DNA from: JAVVHH01 sp965199585
Lineage (GTDB): Bacteria > Pseudomonadota > Alphaproteobacteria > Acetobacterales > Acetobacteraceae
Reading direction: 5' to 3'
NCBI GenBank assembly: GCA_965199585.1
Contig: CBDASI010000002.1
Location: forward strand, 1,612,001-1,676,000
Length of the DNA stretch: 64,000 nucleotides
A program made the position numbers and the translations under genes. A model generated the notes under the pieces. The model was not told the origin of the DNA and did no database searches. It was given only the letters and a program-made list of their open reading frames with translations. Positions within the stretch are counted from its first letter, which is position 1, and the number at the start of each line of letters is the position of its first letter. Shown here one piece after another: positions 8,149 to 16,325 of this stretch.

Positions 8149-8640
8149 CTACCGGGAGGTCAGTCGATCCAATGCACGCATAACGCGAGCGGAGGCCGGT
8201 GGGGTAACGCTGGAGAACCATCCCGCAACGCTGCCATTCGGGGCGATAAGGTATTTAAAGAAGTTCCAGCGTGGTTTCGCGAGTGGGCCGGCTTGTTCGC
8301 CGAGGTAGCGGAACAGTGGATGCAACTCCGGTCCGGTCACGTGCGACTTGGCCGCTAACGGGAATGTGACGCCGTAGTTCAGCTCGCAGAAGCTGCCGAT
8401 CTCGGCATCGGTGCCGGGCTCCTGCCGGCCGAAATCGTTGGACGGCACCCCGATGACGACGAGGCCGCGGTCCCGGTAGGTGTCCCACACGCGCTGTAGG
8501 CCGGCATACTGGCCGGTGAAGCCACATTTGGACGCGGTGTTCGCGATCAGAAGCGGGCGGCCGGCGAACTCGGCCAGGTCGAGCGCGGTGCCGTCCGGGC
8601 GAGGAAGGCTGAAGCGGTGGGCGCCAGTCGGTTGGGTCAT
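8149..8640 (-). CDS. Glutathione peroxidase family protein
   Basis: 163 residues. NTASKCGFTGQYAGLQ contains the peroxidatic cysteine (selenocysteine in animal GPx), GVPSNDFGRQEPG carries the conserved glutamine, and PRWNFFKYLI carries the tryptophan and asparagine of the catalytic tetrad. It reduces hydroperoxides using glutathione or, as in many Cys-type bacterial members, thioredoxin. The start at 8640 (MTQPTGAHRFSLP) is chosen over an upstream ATG at 8694 because family homology begins here and the longer start would run into birA. birA ends 10 bases upstream, so the two form an operon. The terminator at 7974-8004 closes it. Confidence 0.93.
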   Translation of the reverse strand: MTQPTGAHRFSLPRPDGTALDLAEFAGRPLLIANTASKCGFTGQYAGLQRVWDTYRDRGLVVIGVPSNDFGRQEPGTDAEIGSFCELNYGVTFPLAAKSHVTGPELHPLFRYLGEQAGPLAKPRWNFFKYLIAPNGSVAGWFSSVTPPASARVMRALDRLTSR

Positions 8641-8650
8641 GCGCGCCAGC

Positions 8651-9415
8651 TTAGGCGAGGACGTCGCCGGCGAGGAGGGTGTGCAGGATGCCATCGGGCG
8701 TGCGCAGGCGCAGCGCGCCAGACGGGGTAAGCCCGTCGTTGATGCCGTGCAGCAGTTCGGTGCGGTCGCGATCCAGCGCGATGGTGGCGGGGGCGCCGAC
8801 GCCGTGCAGGCAGGCGGCGGCCTCGTCGCGCAGAGGTGTTAGGCCGACGCGGTGCCACTGTGTGCGGCGACGCAGGAAGGCGCTGGTCAGCGCGTCGCGC
8901 AGTGCGTCGAGCTCGGGCATATCTTCATTGGCGAGGTGCGTGGCGGGGAAGGCGGCGTCGGACGGGCAAGAGGCGACGTTGATGCCGATGCCGACGATGG
9001 TCCGCACCTGGCCGCCTGTCACGCTGGCCTCGACGAGCAGACCGGCGAGCTTGCGGCCGTCCAGCAGGACGTCGTTGGGCCATTTGAGCCGGAGGCGGCC
9101 GCGCGGGACGCCGATGGCGGCGAGCGCGTCGACGATGGCCAGCCCGGCGGCGAAACCGAGGCCGGCGTCGCGCGGCAGGTCCGCCGGATCATCCAGCAGG
9201 ATGGTCCAATAGAGGTTGCCGGGCGGCGAGGACCAACGTCGGCCGTGCCGGCCGACGCCGCCGGTCTGGGCGCGGGCGCAGATGACGAGAGGGCCGCGCC
9301 GGCCAACGGCGGCCTGACGGGCCGCCTCGAGGATCGTGCTGTCGACGGTGTCGAGGGTGAGGAGGGGTGGCATGGAAGCTGGCTCCGGGTCGACGTGTGG
9401 CTTGAGTCGCGACAT
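8651..9415 (-). CDS. birA: Biotin--[acetyl-CoA-carboxylase] ligase
   Basis: 254 residues, or 240 if the internal ATG at 9373 is used (MPPLLTLDTVDST, where homology begins). It activates biotin with ATP and transfers it to the carboxyl carrier lysine of acetyl-CoA carboxylase. The nucleotide/biotin loop GGVGRHGRRWSSPPGNLYWT replaces the usual GRGRxGRxW, and KWPNDVLLDGRKLAGLLVE holds the catalytic lysine. VGIGINV follows. There is no N-terminal helix-turn-helix, so this is a monofunctional ligase rather than a biotin-operon repressor. It is divergent from the sugar kinase gene, with a 41-base shared upstream gap. Confidence 0.92.
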   Translation of the reverse strand: MSRLKPHVDPEPASMPPLLTLDTVDSTILEAARQAAVGRRGPLVICARAQTGGVGRHGRRWSSPPGNLYWTILLDDPADLPRDAGLGFAAGLAIVDALAAIGVPRGRLRLKWPNDVLLDGRKLAGLLVEASVTGGQVRTIVGIGINVASCPSDAAFPATHLANEDMPELDALRDALTSAFLRRRTQWHRVGLTPLRDEAAACLHGVGAPATIALDRDRTELLHGINDGLTPSGALRLRTPDGILHTLLAGDVLA

Positions 9416-9456
9416 GACCTCCGCTACCGGAAGTCCAGTTTAACGGGACTACCGCG

Positions 9457-10551
9457 ATGATGCCTGATGTGGCCACTGCCTCGCCTCGCCCGCCGACTTC
9501 GTTCATGGACCCCGGCCGGGTCGCGTTCGTGCGGTCGCGGGCGCCGTTGCGGCTCGGCTTGGCCGGCGGTGGGACCGACGTCTCGCCCTATTGCGACGAG
9601 CATGGCGGGGCGGTGCTGAACGTCACCATCGACATGTACGCCTATACGGTGATCGAGCCGACCACGGACGGGCGGGTAGTGATGATCGCGGCGGATATTG
9701 ATCAGGTGGTCGAGGGGCCGGCCGACGAGATCATGGCCGTCGCCGACCCGTTGATCCTTCATAAGGCGGTGTATCGGCGCATCGTGCAGCAGTTCAACGG
9801 CGGGCGGCCGCTCTCCTGCCGTATCACGACGTTTTGCGACGCACCGCCGGGCTCCGGGCTGGGGACGTCGTCGACGGTCGTCGTCTCGCTGGTCAAGTGT
9901 TTCGTGGAGTGGCTCGGCTTGCCGCTGGGCGAGTACGAGATCGCGCACCTCGCCTTCGAGATCGAGCGGACCGATGCCGGTCTGGCGGGCGGTCGGCAGG
10001 ATCAATATGCGGCGGCGTTCGGCGGAGTGAACTTCATCGAGTTCCATCGGGATGACCGTGTCATCGTGAACCCGCTGCGGGTGAAGAACTGGATCATGTC
10101 GGAACTGGAGACTTCGCTGGTGCTGTTCAACAGCGGCGTGTCGCGGTCCTCGGCGGCGATCATCGAGAAGCAGACGGCGAACTTGGCCGACAAAGGCGGC
10201 CGCGCGCTGGCGGCGATGCACGAGTTGAAGGTCGATGCGATCGGGATGAAGGAGTGCCTGCTTAAGGGCGACCTGACGCAGTTCGCCTCCTACATGCGCA
10301 AGTCTTGGACCGCCAAGAAGCAGTTGGCGGCAGGGATCACCAACGACAGCATCGACCAGGTATATGAGGCGGCGATGGCGGCCGGGGCGCTGGCGGGCAA
10401 GATCTCGGGCGCTGGCGGCGGCGGGTTCATGACATTCCTGGTCGACCCGGCGCGGCGCGTGAACGTGATCCGGGCGCTGGAGAAGCAGGAAGGGCGGGTG
10501 ATGACGTGTCACATGACGCGGCATGGTTCCGAGGGTTGGAAGATCTTCTAG
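9457..10551 (+). CDS. GHMP-family kinase, heptose-7-phosphate kinase-like (HddA type)
   Basis: 364 residues. RSRAPLRLGLAGGGTDVSPY is the N-terminal signature of D-glycero-alpha-D-manno-heptose 7-phosphate kinase-like enzymes, and DAPPGSGLGTSSTVVVSLV is the GHMP ATP-binding motif. KISGAGGGGFMTFLV is the third GHMP motif. Enzymes of this type phosphorylate C1 of heptose-7-phosphate on the way to GDP-heptose for S-layer or capsule/O-antigen glycans. Related paralogues act on fucose or other sugars, so the substrate is inferred. No other heptose genes (gmhA, hddC, gmhB) are nearby. Two ATGs in tandem (9457, 9460) are possible starts. Confidence 0.8.
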   Translation: MMPDVATASPRPPTSFMDPGRVAFVRSRAPLRLGLAGGGTDVSPYCDEHGGAVLNVTIDMYAYTVIEPTTDGRVVMIAADIDQVVEGPADEIMAVADPLILHKAVYRRIVQQFNGGRPLSCRITTFCDAPPGSGLGTSSTVVVSLVKCFVEWLGLPLGEYEIAHLAFEIERTDAGLAGGRQDQYAAAFGGVNFIEFHRDDRVIVNPLRVKNWIMSELETSLVLFNSGVSRSSAAIIEKQTANLADKGGRALAAMHELKVDAIGMKECLLKGDLTQFASYMRKSWTAKKQLAAGITNDSIDQVYEAAMAAGALAGKISGAGGGGFMTFLVDPARRVNVIRALEKQEGRVMTCHMTRHGSEGWKIF

Positions 10552-10615
10552 TTCCCGTCACGCACGCGGCCTCGCCGGCGTTGTCTTTCCAGCGGGGCAG
10601 CACTAGAGCGATGCT

Positions 10616-11995
10616 ATGCCGAACCAAGTCGATCTCGTCATCGCATCCGCGCAAAATTTCCTCGGGGAGCGGCTGACGGTCAATGCCGCGCTGCGGGAGC
10701 AGCATAGCCACGGCGAGGACTACCAGCCGCGGGTGATGCCGGACGCCGTAGCGTTTATCGAACGCGGCGAGGAGGCGGCGCAACTGCTGCAGCTCTGCTA
10801 CCACCACGGGGTGCCGGTAGTGCCGTTTGGGGCGGGGACGTCGCTCGAGGGGCATGTGACGCCGGTGCGGGGCGGGATCAGCCTCGACATGTCGCGGATG
10901 AACAAGGTGCTGACGGTCAATGCGGCGGACATGGACTGCCGCATCCAGGCCGGCGTGACCCGGCAGCAGCTGAACGAGCATCTGCGGGCGGAGGGATTGT
11001 TCTTCCCGGTCGATCCCGGCAGCGAATGCACCATCGGCGGGATGTGCGCCACGCGGGCGAGCGGTACGGCGGCGGTGCGCTACGGCACCATCCGCGAGAA
11101 CGTGCTCGGGCTGCAGGTGGCGTTGCCGGACGGGCGGCTGATCACCACCGGCGGGCGGGTGCGCAAATCGGCGACCGGCTATGACCTCACGCACCTGATG
11201 ATCGGGTCGGAGGGCACGTTGGGCGTCATCACCGAGATCCAGCTGCGTCTGCACGGCATTCCGGAGGCGATGAGCGCGGCGATTTGCCAGTTCCCGTCGC
11301 TGGAGGCGGCGGTCGAGAGCGTGATTTCGGTGTTGCAAGCCGGGGTACCGATCGCGCGGATCGAGCTGCTGGACGAGGTGCAAATGGCGGCCTCGATCGC
11401 GTACTCGAAGCTCGAGGGATACCACGCCGCGCCAACGCTGTTGCTGGAGTTCCACGGGTCGGAGGCCGGGGTCGCCGAGCAGGCGGCGTTGACCGAGGAG
11501 ATCACCGCCGGGTTCGGGGCGAGTGGCTTCCAGTGGGCGACCGATGCGGCCGAGCGGAACAAGCTGTGGAAGGCGCGGCATGACGGCTACTGGGCGGCGC
11601 TGGCGTCCAAGCCCGGCTGCAAGGGCATCACCACGGATGCGGTGGTGCCGATCTCACGGCTGCCGGAGCTCGTGGTGGGCGCCAAGCGGGACATCGATGC
11701 CTCCGGGCTGACGGCGCCGATCGTGGGGCATGTGGGCGACGGAAATTTCCACACCGTGATCCTGGTGCCGGATACGCCGGCGGGGATCGAAGAAGGGTTC
11801 GCGCTGGATCGCAAGATCGTGGCGCGGGCGCTGGCGCTCGGTGGGTCGTGCTCGGGCGAGCATGGGGTGGGTATCGGCAAGCGCGAGTTCCTCGAGGAGG
11901 AGCATGGCGTCGAGACGCTGGCGGTGATGCGTCAGATCAAGACGGCGCTGGACCCGCGCGGGATCATGAATCCGGGCAAATTGTTCCTCAACTAG
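10616..11995 (+). CDS. FAD-linked oxidase, D-lactate dehydrogenase / GlcD-like
   Basis: 459 residues of the VAO/PCMH flavoprotein superfamily. VPVVPFGAGTSLEGHVTPVRGGISLDM is the PP-binding FAD loop, and PVDPGSECTIGGMCATRASGTAAVRYGTIRENV continues the FAD domain. The C-terminal cap domain ends GSCSGEHGVGIGKREFLEEEHG and MNPGKLF, the diagnostic end of LDHD/GlcD/Dld-II enzymes. These oxidise D-2-hydroxy acids (lactate, glycolate or 2-hydroxyglutarate) and pass electrons to quinone or cytochrome c. It is complete alone, without glcE/glcF partners, which favours a D-lactate/2-hydroxyacid dehydrogenase over glycolate oxidase. The acetyltransferase gene follows after 2 bases. Confidence 0.87.
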   Translation: MPNQVDLVIASAQNFLGERLTVNAALREQHSHGEDYQPRVMPDAVAFIERGEEAAQLLQLCYHHGVPVVPFGAGTSLEGHVTPVRGGISLDMSRMNKVLTVNAADMDCRIQAGVTRQQLNEHLRAEGLFFPVDPGSECTIGGMCATRASGTAAVRYGTIRENVLGLQVALPDGRLITTGGRVRKSATGYDLTHLMIGSEGTLGVITEIQLRLHGIPEAMSAAICQFPSLEAAVESVISVLQAGVPIARIELLDEVQMAASIAYSKLEGYHAAPTLLLEFHGSEAGVAEQAALTEEITAGFGASGFQWATDAAERNKLWKARHDGYWAALASKPGCKGITTDAVVPISRLPELVVGAKRDIDASGLTAPIVGHVGDGNFHTVILVPDTPAGIEEGFALDRKIVARALALGGSCSGEHGVGIGKREFLEEEHGVETLAVMRQIKTALDPRGIMNPGKLFLN

Positions 11996-11997
11996 CC

Positions 11998-12642
11998 ATG
12001 GCCAACGATCCGGACAGCACCGCCAAGGATCTTGGCGGCGAGCCCGACATCCATCGGACCGCCTCGGTACGCGCGACGACGTTTGGGCGGTTCTGCGAGG
12101 TGGGCGCGCGGACCAAGGTCGCCGAAAGCGCGTTCGGCGACTACTCCTACGTCGTCAACGATAGCGACATCATCTACACGACGATCGGCAAGTTCTGCTC
12201 GATCGCGGCGCAGACGCGAATTAATCCGGGCAACCATCCGCTGAAGCGGGTGATGATGAGCCATGTGGGCTACCGCAGCAGCGCTTATGGCATGGGCAAC
12301 GACGACAGTGCGTTCTTCGAGTGGCGACGGTCGACGCCGGTGACGCTGGGCAACGACGTCTGGATCGGGCACGGCGCGGTGGTGCTGCCGGGAGTGAGCA
12401 TCGGCAGCGGGGCGGCGGTGGGCGCCGGGTCGATCGTGACCAAGGACGTGCCGCCGTTCGCGATCGTGGTGGGCAATCCGGGGCGGGTGCTGCGGCTGCG
12501 GTTCGACGAGGGCGTGATCGAGCGATTGCTGGCGATCGCGTGGTGGGATTGGCCGCACGAGCGGCTGCGGATCGCGATGGGCGACTTCCGCGCGCTCGGG
12601 GCGGAAGAGTTTTGCAAAAAATACGAGGAGCGTCCGTGCTGA
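11998..12642 (+). CDS. Left-handed beta-helix acetyltransferase of the phosphonate-associated type
   Basis: 214 residues with hexapeptide repeats. The stretch FGDYSYVVNDSDIIYTTIGK with FCSIAAQTRINPGNHP, then YGMGNDDSAFFEWRR, VTLGNDVWIGHGAVVLPGVSIGSGAAVGAGSIVTKDVPPFAIVVGNPGRVLR and the AWWDWPHERL ending match closely what I know of the transferase family usually found inside phn (C-P lyase) clusters (TIGR03308-type). There it is linked to phosphonate metabolism, although its substrate is not firmly established. Here no phn gene is nearby; it sits between a 2-hydroxyacid oxidase and gshB. It could instead be a general CatB/LacA-like acetyltransferase. It overlaps gshB by seven bases. Confidence 0.8.
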   Translation: MANDPDSTAKDLGGEPDIHRTASVRATTFGRFCEVGARTKVAESAFGDYSYVVNDSDIIYTTIGKFCSIAAQTRINPGNHPLKRVMMSHVGYRSSAYGMGNDDSAFFEWRRSTPVTLGNDVWIGHGAVVLPGVSIGSGAAVGAGSIVTKDVPPFAIVVGNPGRVLRLRFDEGVIERLLAIAWWDWPHERLRIAMGDFRALGAEEFCKKYEERPC

Positions 12643-13601
12643 AAGTAGCCGTCCAGATGGATCCGATCGAAGCGGTCAGCATTGATGGGGATAGCACGTT
12701 CGCGCTGATGCTGGAGGCGCAGAAGCGCGGGCACCAGCTTTGGCATTACGACGTCAAGCACATGTCGCTGCACGAGGGCGTGGGCGAGGCTCGGACCGGT
12801 CGCTTGATGGCCAAGGTGCGGCCGGTGACGGTGCAGCGGGTGGCGGGCGACCACTACAAGTTTGGGGCGGCGGAGCTGGTCGATCTCGGCACCATGGACA
12901 CCGTGCTGATGCGGCAGGACCCGCCGTTCGACATGGCGTACATCACGGCGACGCACATGCTCGAGCATATCCATCCGAAGACGCTGGTGGTGAACGATCC
13001 AAAATACGTGCGGGACTCGCCGGAAAAGCTGCTGGTGACGCATTATCCGGACTTGATGCCGCCGACGCTGATCACCTGGGATCCGGATGCCGTGAAGGCG
13101 TTCCGGGCGGAGCACCGGGACATCATCGTCAAGCCGCTGTTCGGCAACGGTGGGGCCGGGGTGTTCCGCATCAAGGAAGATGACGAGAACCTGGCGAGCC
13201 TTCTGGAGATGCACTGGGCGCGGTCGCGCGAGCCGTTGATGATCCAACGCTACGAGAAGGCGGTGCGGGCGGGGGACAAGCGCATCATCCTAGTGGATGG
13301 CGAGGCGATGGGCGCGGTCAACCGGGTGCCGGCGGCGGGCGAGGCGCGGAGCAACATGCATGTCGGCGGGCGGCCGGAGCAGTCGCCGCTGACCACGCGC
13401 GATCGCGAGATCTGCGAGGCGATCGGGCCGATGCTGCGCGAGAAGGGGCTGATTTTCGTCGGTATCGACGTGATCGGGAACTACCTGACCGAGATCAACG
13501 TGACTTCGCCGACTGGGCTGCAGGAGATCGCGCGCTTCGATGGCGTCGATCTGAGTGCGGTGATCTGGGATCGGATCGAGGCCAAGATCGCTGCGGCGTA
13601 G
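12636..13601 (+). CDS. gshB: Glutathione synthetase
   Basis: 321 residues with the prokaryotic GshB layout. It joins gamma-glutamylcysteine and glycine using ATP. The N-terminal domain starts MLKVAVQMDPIEAV, VLMRQDPPFDMAYITATHMLE is a strong GshB signature, and the ATP-grasp domain shows IIVKPLFGNGGAGVF, MIQRYEKAVRAGDKRIILVDG and TEINVTSPTGLQEI. The GTG start at 12636 has GAGGAG upstream and overlaps the acetyltransferase end, suggesting coupled translation. The TAG stop lies inside the palindromic repeat that begins at 13598. Confidence 0.96.
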   Translation: MLKVAVQMDPIEAVSIDGDSTFALMLEAQKRGHQLWHYDVKHMSLHEGVGEARTGRLMAKVRPVTVQRVAGDHYKFGAAELVDLGTMDTVLMRQDPPFDMAYITATHMLEHIHPKTLVVNDPKYVRDSPEKLLVTHYPDLMPPTLITWDPDAVKAFRAEHRDIIVKPLFGNGGAGVFRIKEDDENLASLLEMHWARSREPLMIQRYEKAVRAGDKRIILVDGEAMGAVNRVPAAGEARSNMHVGGRPEQSPLTTRDREICEAIGPMLREKGLIFVGIDVIGNYLTEINVTSPTGLQEIARFDGVDLSAVIWDRIEAKIAAA

Positions 13602-13677
13602 GGTGGGCTTTAGCCCACCTGGCTAAGTGGCGGGCTTTAGCCCACCTGGCCAGATGGTGGGCTGACGCCCACCCTAC
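13598..13677. repeat. Palindromic repeat cluster (REP-like), three units
   Basis: The 80-base element starts with GTAGGGTGGGC and ends with its exact complement GCCCACCCTAC (11-base terminal inverted repeats). Inside are three small hairpin units: GTGGGC-TTTA-GCCCAC, GGGC-TTTA-GCCC and GGTGGGC-TGAC-GCCCACC. The terminal TAG/CTA bases are the stop codons of gshB (13599-13601) and of the convergent XRE gene (13674-13676). Related single units occur at 52261 and 61763. It may act as a bidirectional terminator or mRNA stabiliser. Confidence 0.85.
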
Positions 13678-14033
13678 GGGATTGGGGTGTCCAGCAGCGC
13701 GTGCATCGCCGCGACGGTCTCTGGCGTCAGGCGGTGGATGGTCTGCGCCAGGCGGTTGGCCAGCGCGGTCTGCGCTGGGGACAGCCCGGCGGTGTCGACC
13801 GTGATGCGCGGATGCGACAGGCGGGCGAGGCGGCCCAACTCGTCGGCATCGTCCCAGATGAGGCCGAGGATGCCGCATACCTGCTGCACCAGCACGGAAC
13901 CCGGCGCACCCCGCCGCCCGTGTTCCAAGGCGGAAAGATACGCCGGCGAGATCTGCAGACGGGCGGCGAGGTCGGTCAGCGTCATGCCGCGCTGGTCGCG
14001 CAGCGCACGCAGGCGGGCGCCGAACGGTGTCAT
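13674..14033 (-). CDS. XRE-family helix-turn-helix transcriptional regulator
   Basis: 119 residues. The N-terminal half is a Cro/C1-type HTH: FGARLRALRDQRGMTLTDLAARLQISPAYLSALEHGRRGAPG, with the recognition helix around SPAYLSALE. The remainder is helical and ends in TPETVAAMHALLDTPIP. Its own targets are unknown. The ATG at 14033 is chosen because it begins the HTH and overlaps the stop of the upstream Smr gene (ATGA). The Smr-XRE pair is a recurrent neighbour arrangement in Acetobacteraceae (from memory). Its stop is donated by the palindromic repeat. Confidence 0.88.
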   Translation of the reverse strand: MTPFGARLRALRDQRGMTLTDLAARLQISPAYLSALEHGRRGAPGSVLVQQVCGILGLIWDDADELGRLARLSHPRITVDTAGLSPAQTALANRLAQTIHRLTPETVAAMHALLDTPIP

Positions 14034-14569
14034 CGAACGCGGCGGAGCAGGATGCGAATGGAGCCCTGGTTGGCCGGATGCGGGTGCGACGCGGCCAGCA
14101 CGATCGGGCGCAAGGCCGGGCCGTTGAGCCAAAGCGGCACCTCGCGCCGCAGCACGCCGCCGGTCTCGCCGCTGCCGCGCCCGGTGATCACCTCGACGCA
14201 GCGGAGCCGTTCGGACAGGGCCGCGCCGAGGAAGGCGTGCAGGTCGGCATGCGCGCGCTGCACGGTGCGGCCATGCAGGTCGAGCGTGCGCTCGGGGGAA
14301 AGCTTGCCGGCGCGGAGGCGGGTCCAGGTGCTGCGGTCGACGCCGCCGGGCGAGGTGCCGACCTCGATCGGCGCGAGCGCTCGCTTGGCCGGCCGTACGG
14401 GAGCGGGAGGTGCGGTGGGCGCCTTGGGCTCCGGCACAGCGACGGATGCCGGCGCCACTCCCGATACCAATGCCGGTTCTGGACGTGTGGCACCCGGGAG
14501 TTGGGCGACATACTGCACGTAGCTCGCCCAGACCCGGCGGTCGGTATCGGTCAGGGAACGGCGGCGCAT
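14030..14569 (-). CDS. Smr domain protein (MutS2 C-terminal-like)
   Basis: 179 residues. The C-terminal Smr domain shows TLDLHGRTVQRAHADLHAF (LDLHG motif), CVEVITGRGSGETGGVLRREVP (the GxGxxSxxGVLR motif with Ser/Thr variation) and a short final segment NQGSIRILLRR. Smr domains are DNA/RNA nucleases that nick or cut structured nucleic acid or collided-ribosome mRNA. The first 80 residues are a Pro/Ala-rich linker after a short RRRSLTDTDRRVW motif, which is usual for stand-alone alphaproteobacterial Smr proteins. I take ATG 14569 (MRRRSLTDTD); an upstream ATG at 14629 is also possible. Operon with the XRE gene. Confidence 0.88.
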   Translation of the reverse strand: MRRRSLTDTDRRVWASYVQYVAQLPGATRPEPALVSGVAPASVAVPEPKAPTAPPAPVRPAKRALAPIEVGTSPGGVDRSTWTRLRAGKLSPERTLDLHGRTVQRAHADLHAFLGAALSERLRCVEVITGRGSGETGGVLRREVPLWLNGPALRPIVLAASHPHPANQGSIRILLRRVR

Positions 14570-14644
14570 GATCCGCACGGGGGCAGCGATGACATGGTGC
14601 AGCATCGCCTTACGGCGGAGCGGCTGCAACGGCGATGTCGGTGG

Positions 14645-15391
14645 TTATGACACGCCGTGGTCGCGCAGCCATTTGAGGGTGCGCTGCCAGCCGTCGAGGG
14701 TGGCGGCCTGGTCGAAGCTGGTGCCGGGGACGGCGAAGTCGCGGCCGGCGCCGACGTAGGAGACGATCTCGGCGGTCTTGCCGGCCTTCTTGGCGCGGGC
14801 CTCCGCATCGAGCAGGAGGCGCTGCGGCGTGCCGTCGTTCTTGCCATAGAGGCCGAGCAGCGGGGCGTTGAGCTGGCCAGCGGCATCGAGCGCCGTCATC
14901 GGTTGGGCGGGCGAGGTCGTGCCCTGCAGCGGGCCATACCAGGCCACCGCGGCTTTGAGGGCCGGGCTGAAAGCGTCGTAGAGCCAGGCGAGGCGGCCAC
15001 CGGGCCCGAAGCCGACGATACCGGTGCGCAGCCGGTCGCCGCCATTCTGTGCTGCCCATGTCGCGGCGGCGTCGAGGCGCTGCATCAAGGTGCCATCGGG
15101 CGGGTTGCCGGCGAACAGTGCGGGGGCGACGGCCAGGAAGCCTTCCTTGGCCAAGCCGTGACACGCATCGAGCACGACCCGGTCCAGCCCGGTGCCATTC
15201 TCGGCGATCAGGACGATGGGGAACGGGCCGGCACCGGGCGGCTTGGCGAACGCGCCGGCCACGGCGCCGCCATCGGTCGGGATTTGCGCCTCGCCGGTCT
15301 GCACGCCGTCGGCATCCTGCGCGCGGGCGCGCCGCGACAGGCCGAGCAGCAGGACGGCGAGACCGGCCCGGCGAGTGATGCCGATCGTCAC
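14645..15391 (-). CDS. Dienelactone hydrolase-like protein lacking the catalytic Cys and His
   Basis: 248 residues from a GTG at 15391, seven bases after the stop of its paralogue. It has an N-terminal hydrophobic export-type signal with TRRAGLAVLLLGLSRRARA. The alpha/beta-hydrolase core is clearly a duplicate of the neighbour: VGFGPGGRLAWLYDAFSP here against VGFCRGGRNTWLYDAHNP there, and LLGLYGKNDG against LLGLYGGQDT. The nucleophile position of GxCxGG is Gly, and the DAPHGFN histidine region reads GAGRDFA, so two of three triad residues are gone. The Asp is kept. The fold and length are intact, which suggests a pseudoenzyme rather than a decaying gene. It could have a different reaction or a binding role. 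Confidence 0.8.
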   Translation of the reverse strand: MTIGITRRAGLAVLLLGLSRRARAQDADGVQTGEAQIPTDGGAVAGAFAKPPGAGPFPIVLIAENGTGLDRVVLDACHGLAKEGFLAVAPALFAGNPPDGTLMQRLDAAATWAAQNGGDRLRTGIVGFGPGGRLAWLYDAFSPALKAAVAWYGPLQGTTSPAQPMTALDAAGQLNAPLLGLYGKNDGTPQRLLLDAEARAKKAGKTAEIVSYVGAGRDFAVPGTSFDQAATLDGWQRTLKWLRDHGVS

Positions 15392-15398
15392 CGGCAGG

Positions 15399-16253
15399 TC
15401 AGGCGACGCCGTATTTCTTGAACCAGGCGAGCATGCGAGCCCAACCGTCTTCCGCGTCGGCCTTCTTGTAGCTGGGGCGGTAGTCGGCGTTAAAGCCGTG
15501 CGGGGCGTCGCCGTAGAGGTGGATCTCGACCGTCTTGCCGGCGGTGCGGGCGGTGGTGGCGGCAGCCTCGACATCGGGGACGGCAATGCCGGTATCCTGG
15601 CCGCCGTAGAGGCCGAGCAACGGCGCGTTGAGTTCGGTCGCGACGTCGATGGCGTTCTTGGGCTGGATGTCCGAGGTCGCGCCCTTCACCGGGCCATACC
15701 AGGCGACGGCGGCTTTCACTTGCGGGTTGTGGGCGTCGTAGAGCCAGGTGTTGCGGCCGCCGCGGCAGAAACCGACGACGCCGAGGCGGTTGAGGTCGCC
15801 GCCGTTCTTGCCGGCCCAGGCGACAGCGGCGTCGAGGTCGCTCAGCATCTCGGCGTCCGGCTTCTTGCTGATGACCTGGGAGACGATCTGGTTCACGTCG
15901 GTCATCTTGGAGAGGTCGCCCTGACGGGCATAGATCTCGGGAGCGACGGCGAGGTAGCCGACCTTCGCGAGGCGGCGGCAGAGGTCCTTGATGTGCTCAT
16001 GGACCCCGAAGATCTCCTCGTTGACGAGGATGACCGGGAACGGGCCGGGGCCATTGGGCTTGGAGGCATAACCCGGCATTTCGCCGTCGGAAACGGGGAT
16101 CTTCACTTCGCCGCCGGCGATGCCGATCGTGTCGGTGTGGATCACTTGGGCTTCGACGGCGGTGACCGCGAGGGTGAAACCGCTGATGAGGCTCGTCATG
16201 ATCATGCCGCGTCGGGCGAGCGGGAAGCGCGTGAGACCTTCGGTGCCGTCCAT
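15399..16253 (-). CDS. Exported dienelactone hydrolase family protein
   Basis: 284 residues. The N-terminus FPLARRGMIMTSLISGFTLA looks like a twin-arginine-type signal, ending near VEAQ, so the enzyme is probably periplasmic. The hydrolase part keeps the dienelactone hydrolase triad: Cys in GVVGFCRGGRN, Asp in LYGGQDTG and His in DAPHGFNADYRPSY, plus the NEEIFG element, whose Glu orients the Cys in the family. It resembles the YghX/carboxymethylenebutenolidase group. The natural ester or lactone is unknown. It is followed by its degenerate paralogue, and icd lies 72 bases upstream on the same strand with a hairpin between. Confidence 0.88.
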   Translation of the reverse strand: MDGTEGLTRFPLARRGMIMTSLISGFTLAVTAVEAQVIHTDTIGIAGGEVKIPVSDGEMPGYASKPNGPGPFPVILVNEEIFGVHEHIKDLCRRLAKVGYLAVAPEIYARQGDLSKMTDVNQIVSQVISKKPDAEMLSDLDAAVAWAGKNGGDLNRLGVVGFCRGGRNTWLYDAHNPQVKAAVAWYGPVKGATSDIQPKNAIDVATELNAPLLGLYGGQDTGIAVPDVEAAATTARTAGKTVEIHLYGDAPHGFNADYRPSYKKADAEDGWARMLAWFKKYGVA

Positions 16254-16294
16254 GGTCGAACCCCTTTGTCGTTGGGGCGCACCGGAGCATGAAG

Positions 16295-16318
16295 CGGGGA
16301 GCCCGGCAAGGCTCCCCG
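16295..16318 (-). terminator. Hairpin downstream of icd
   Basis: A 9-bp stem CGGGGAGCC / GGCTCCCCG (16295-16303, 16310-16318) with a 6-base loop lies 7 bases after the icd stop on the minus strand. It is followed by CTTCATG rather than a long T-run, so it may be a partial terminator or an mRNA-stabilising hairpin between icd and the hydrolase genes. Confidence 0.5.
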
Positions 16319-16325
16319 GGTCCGG

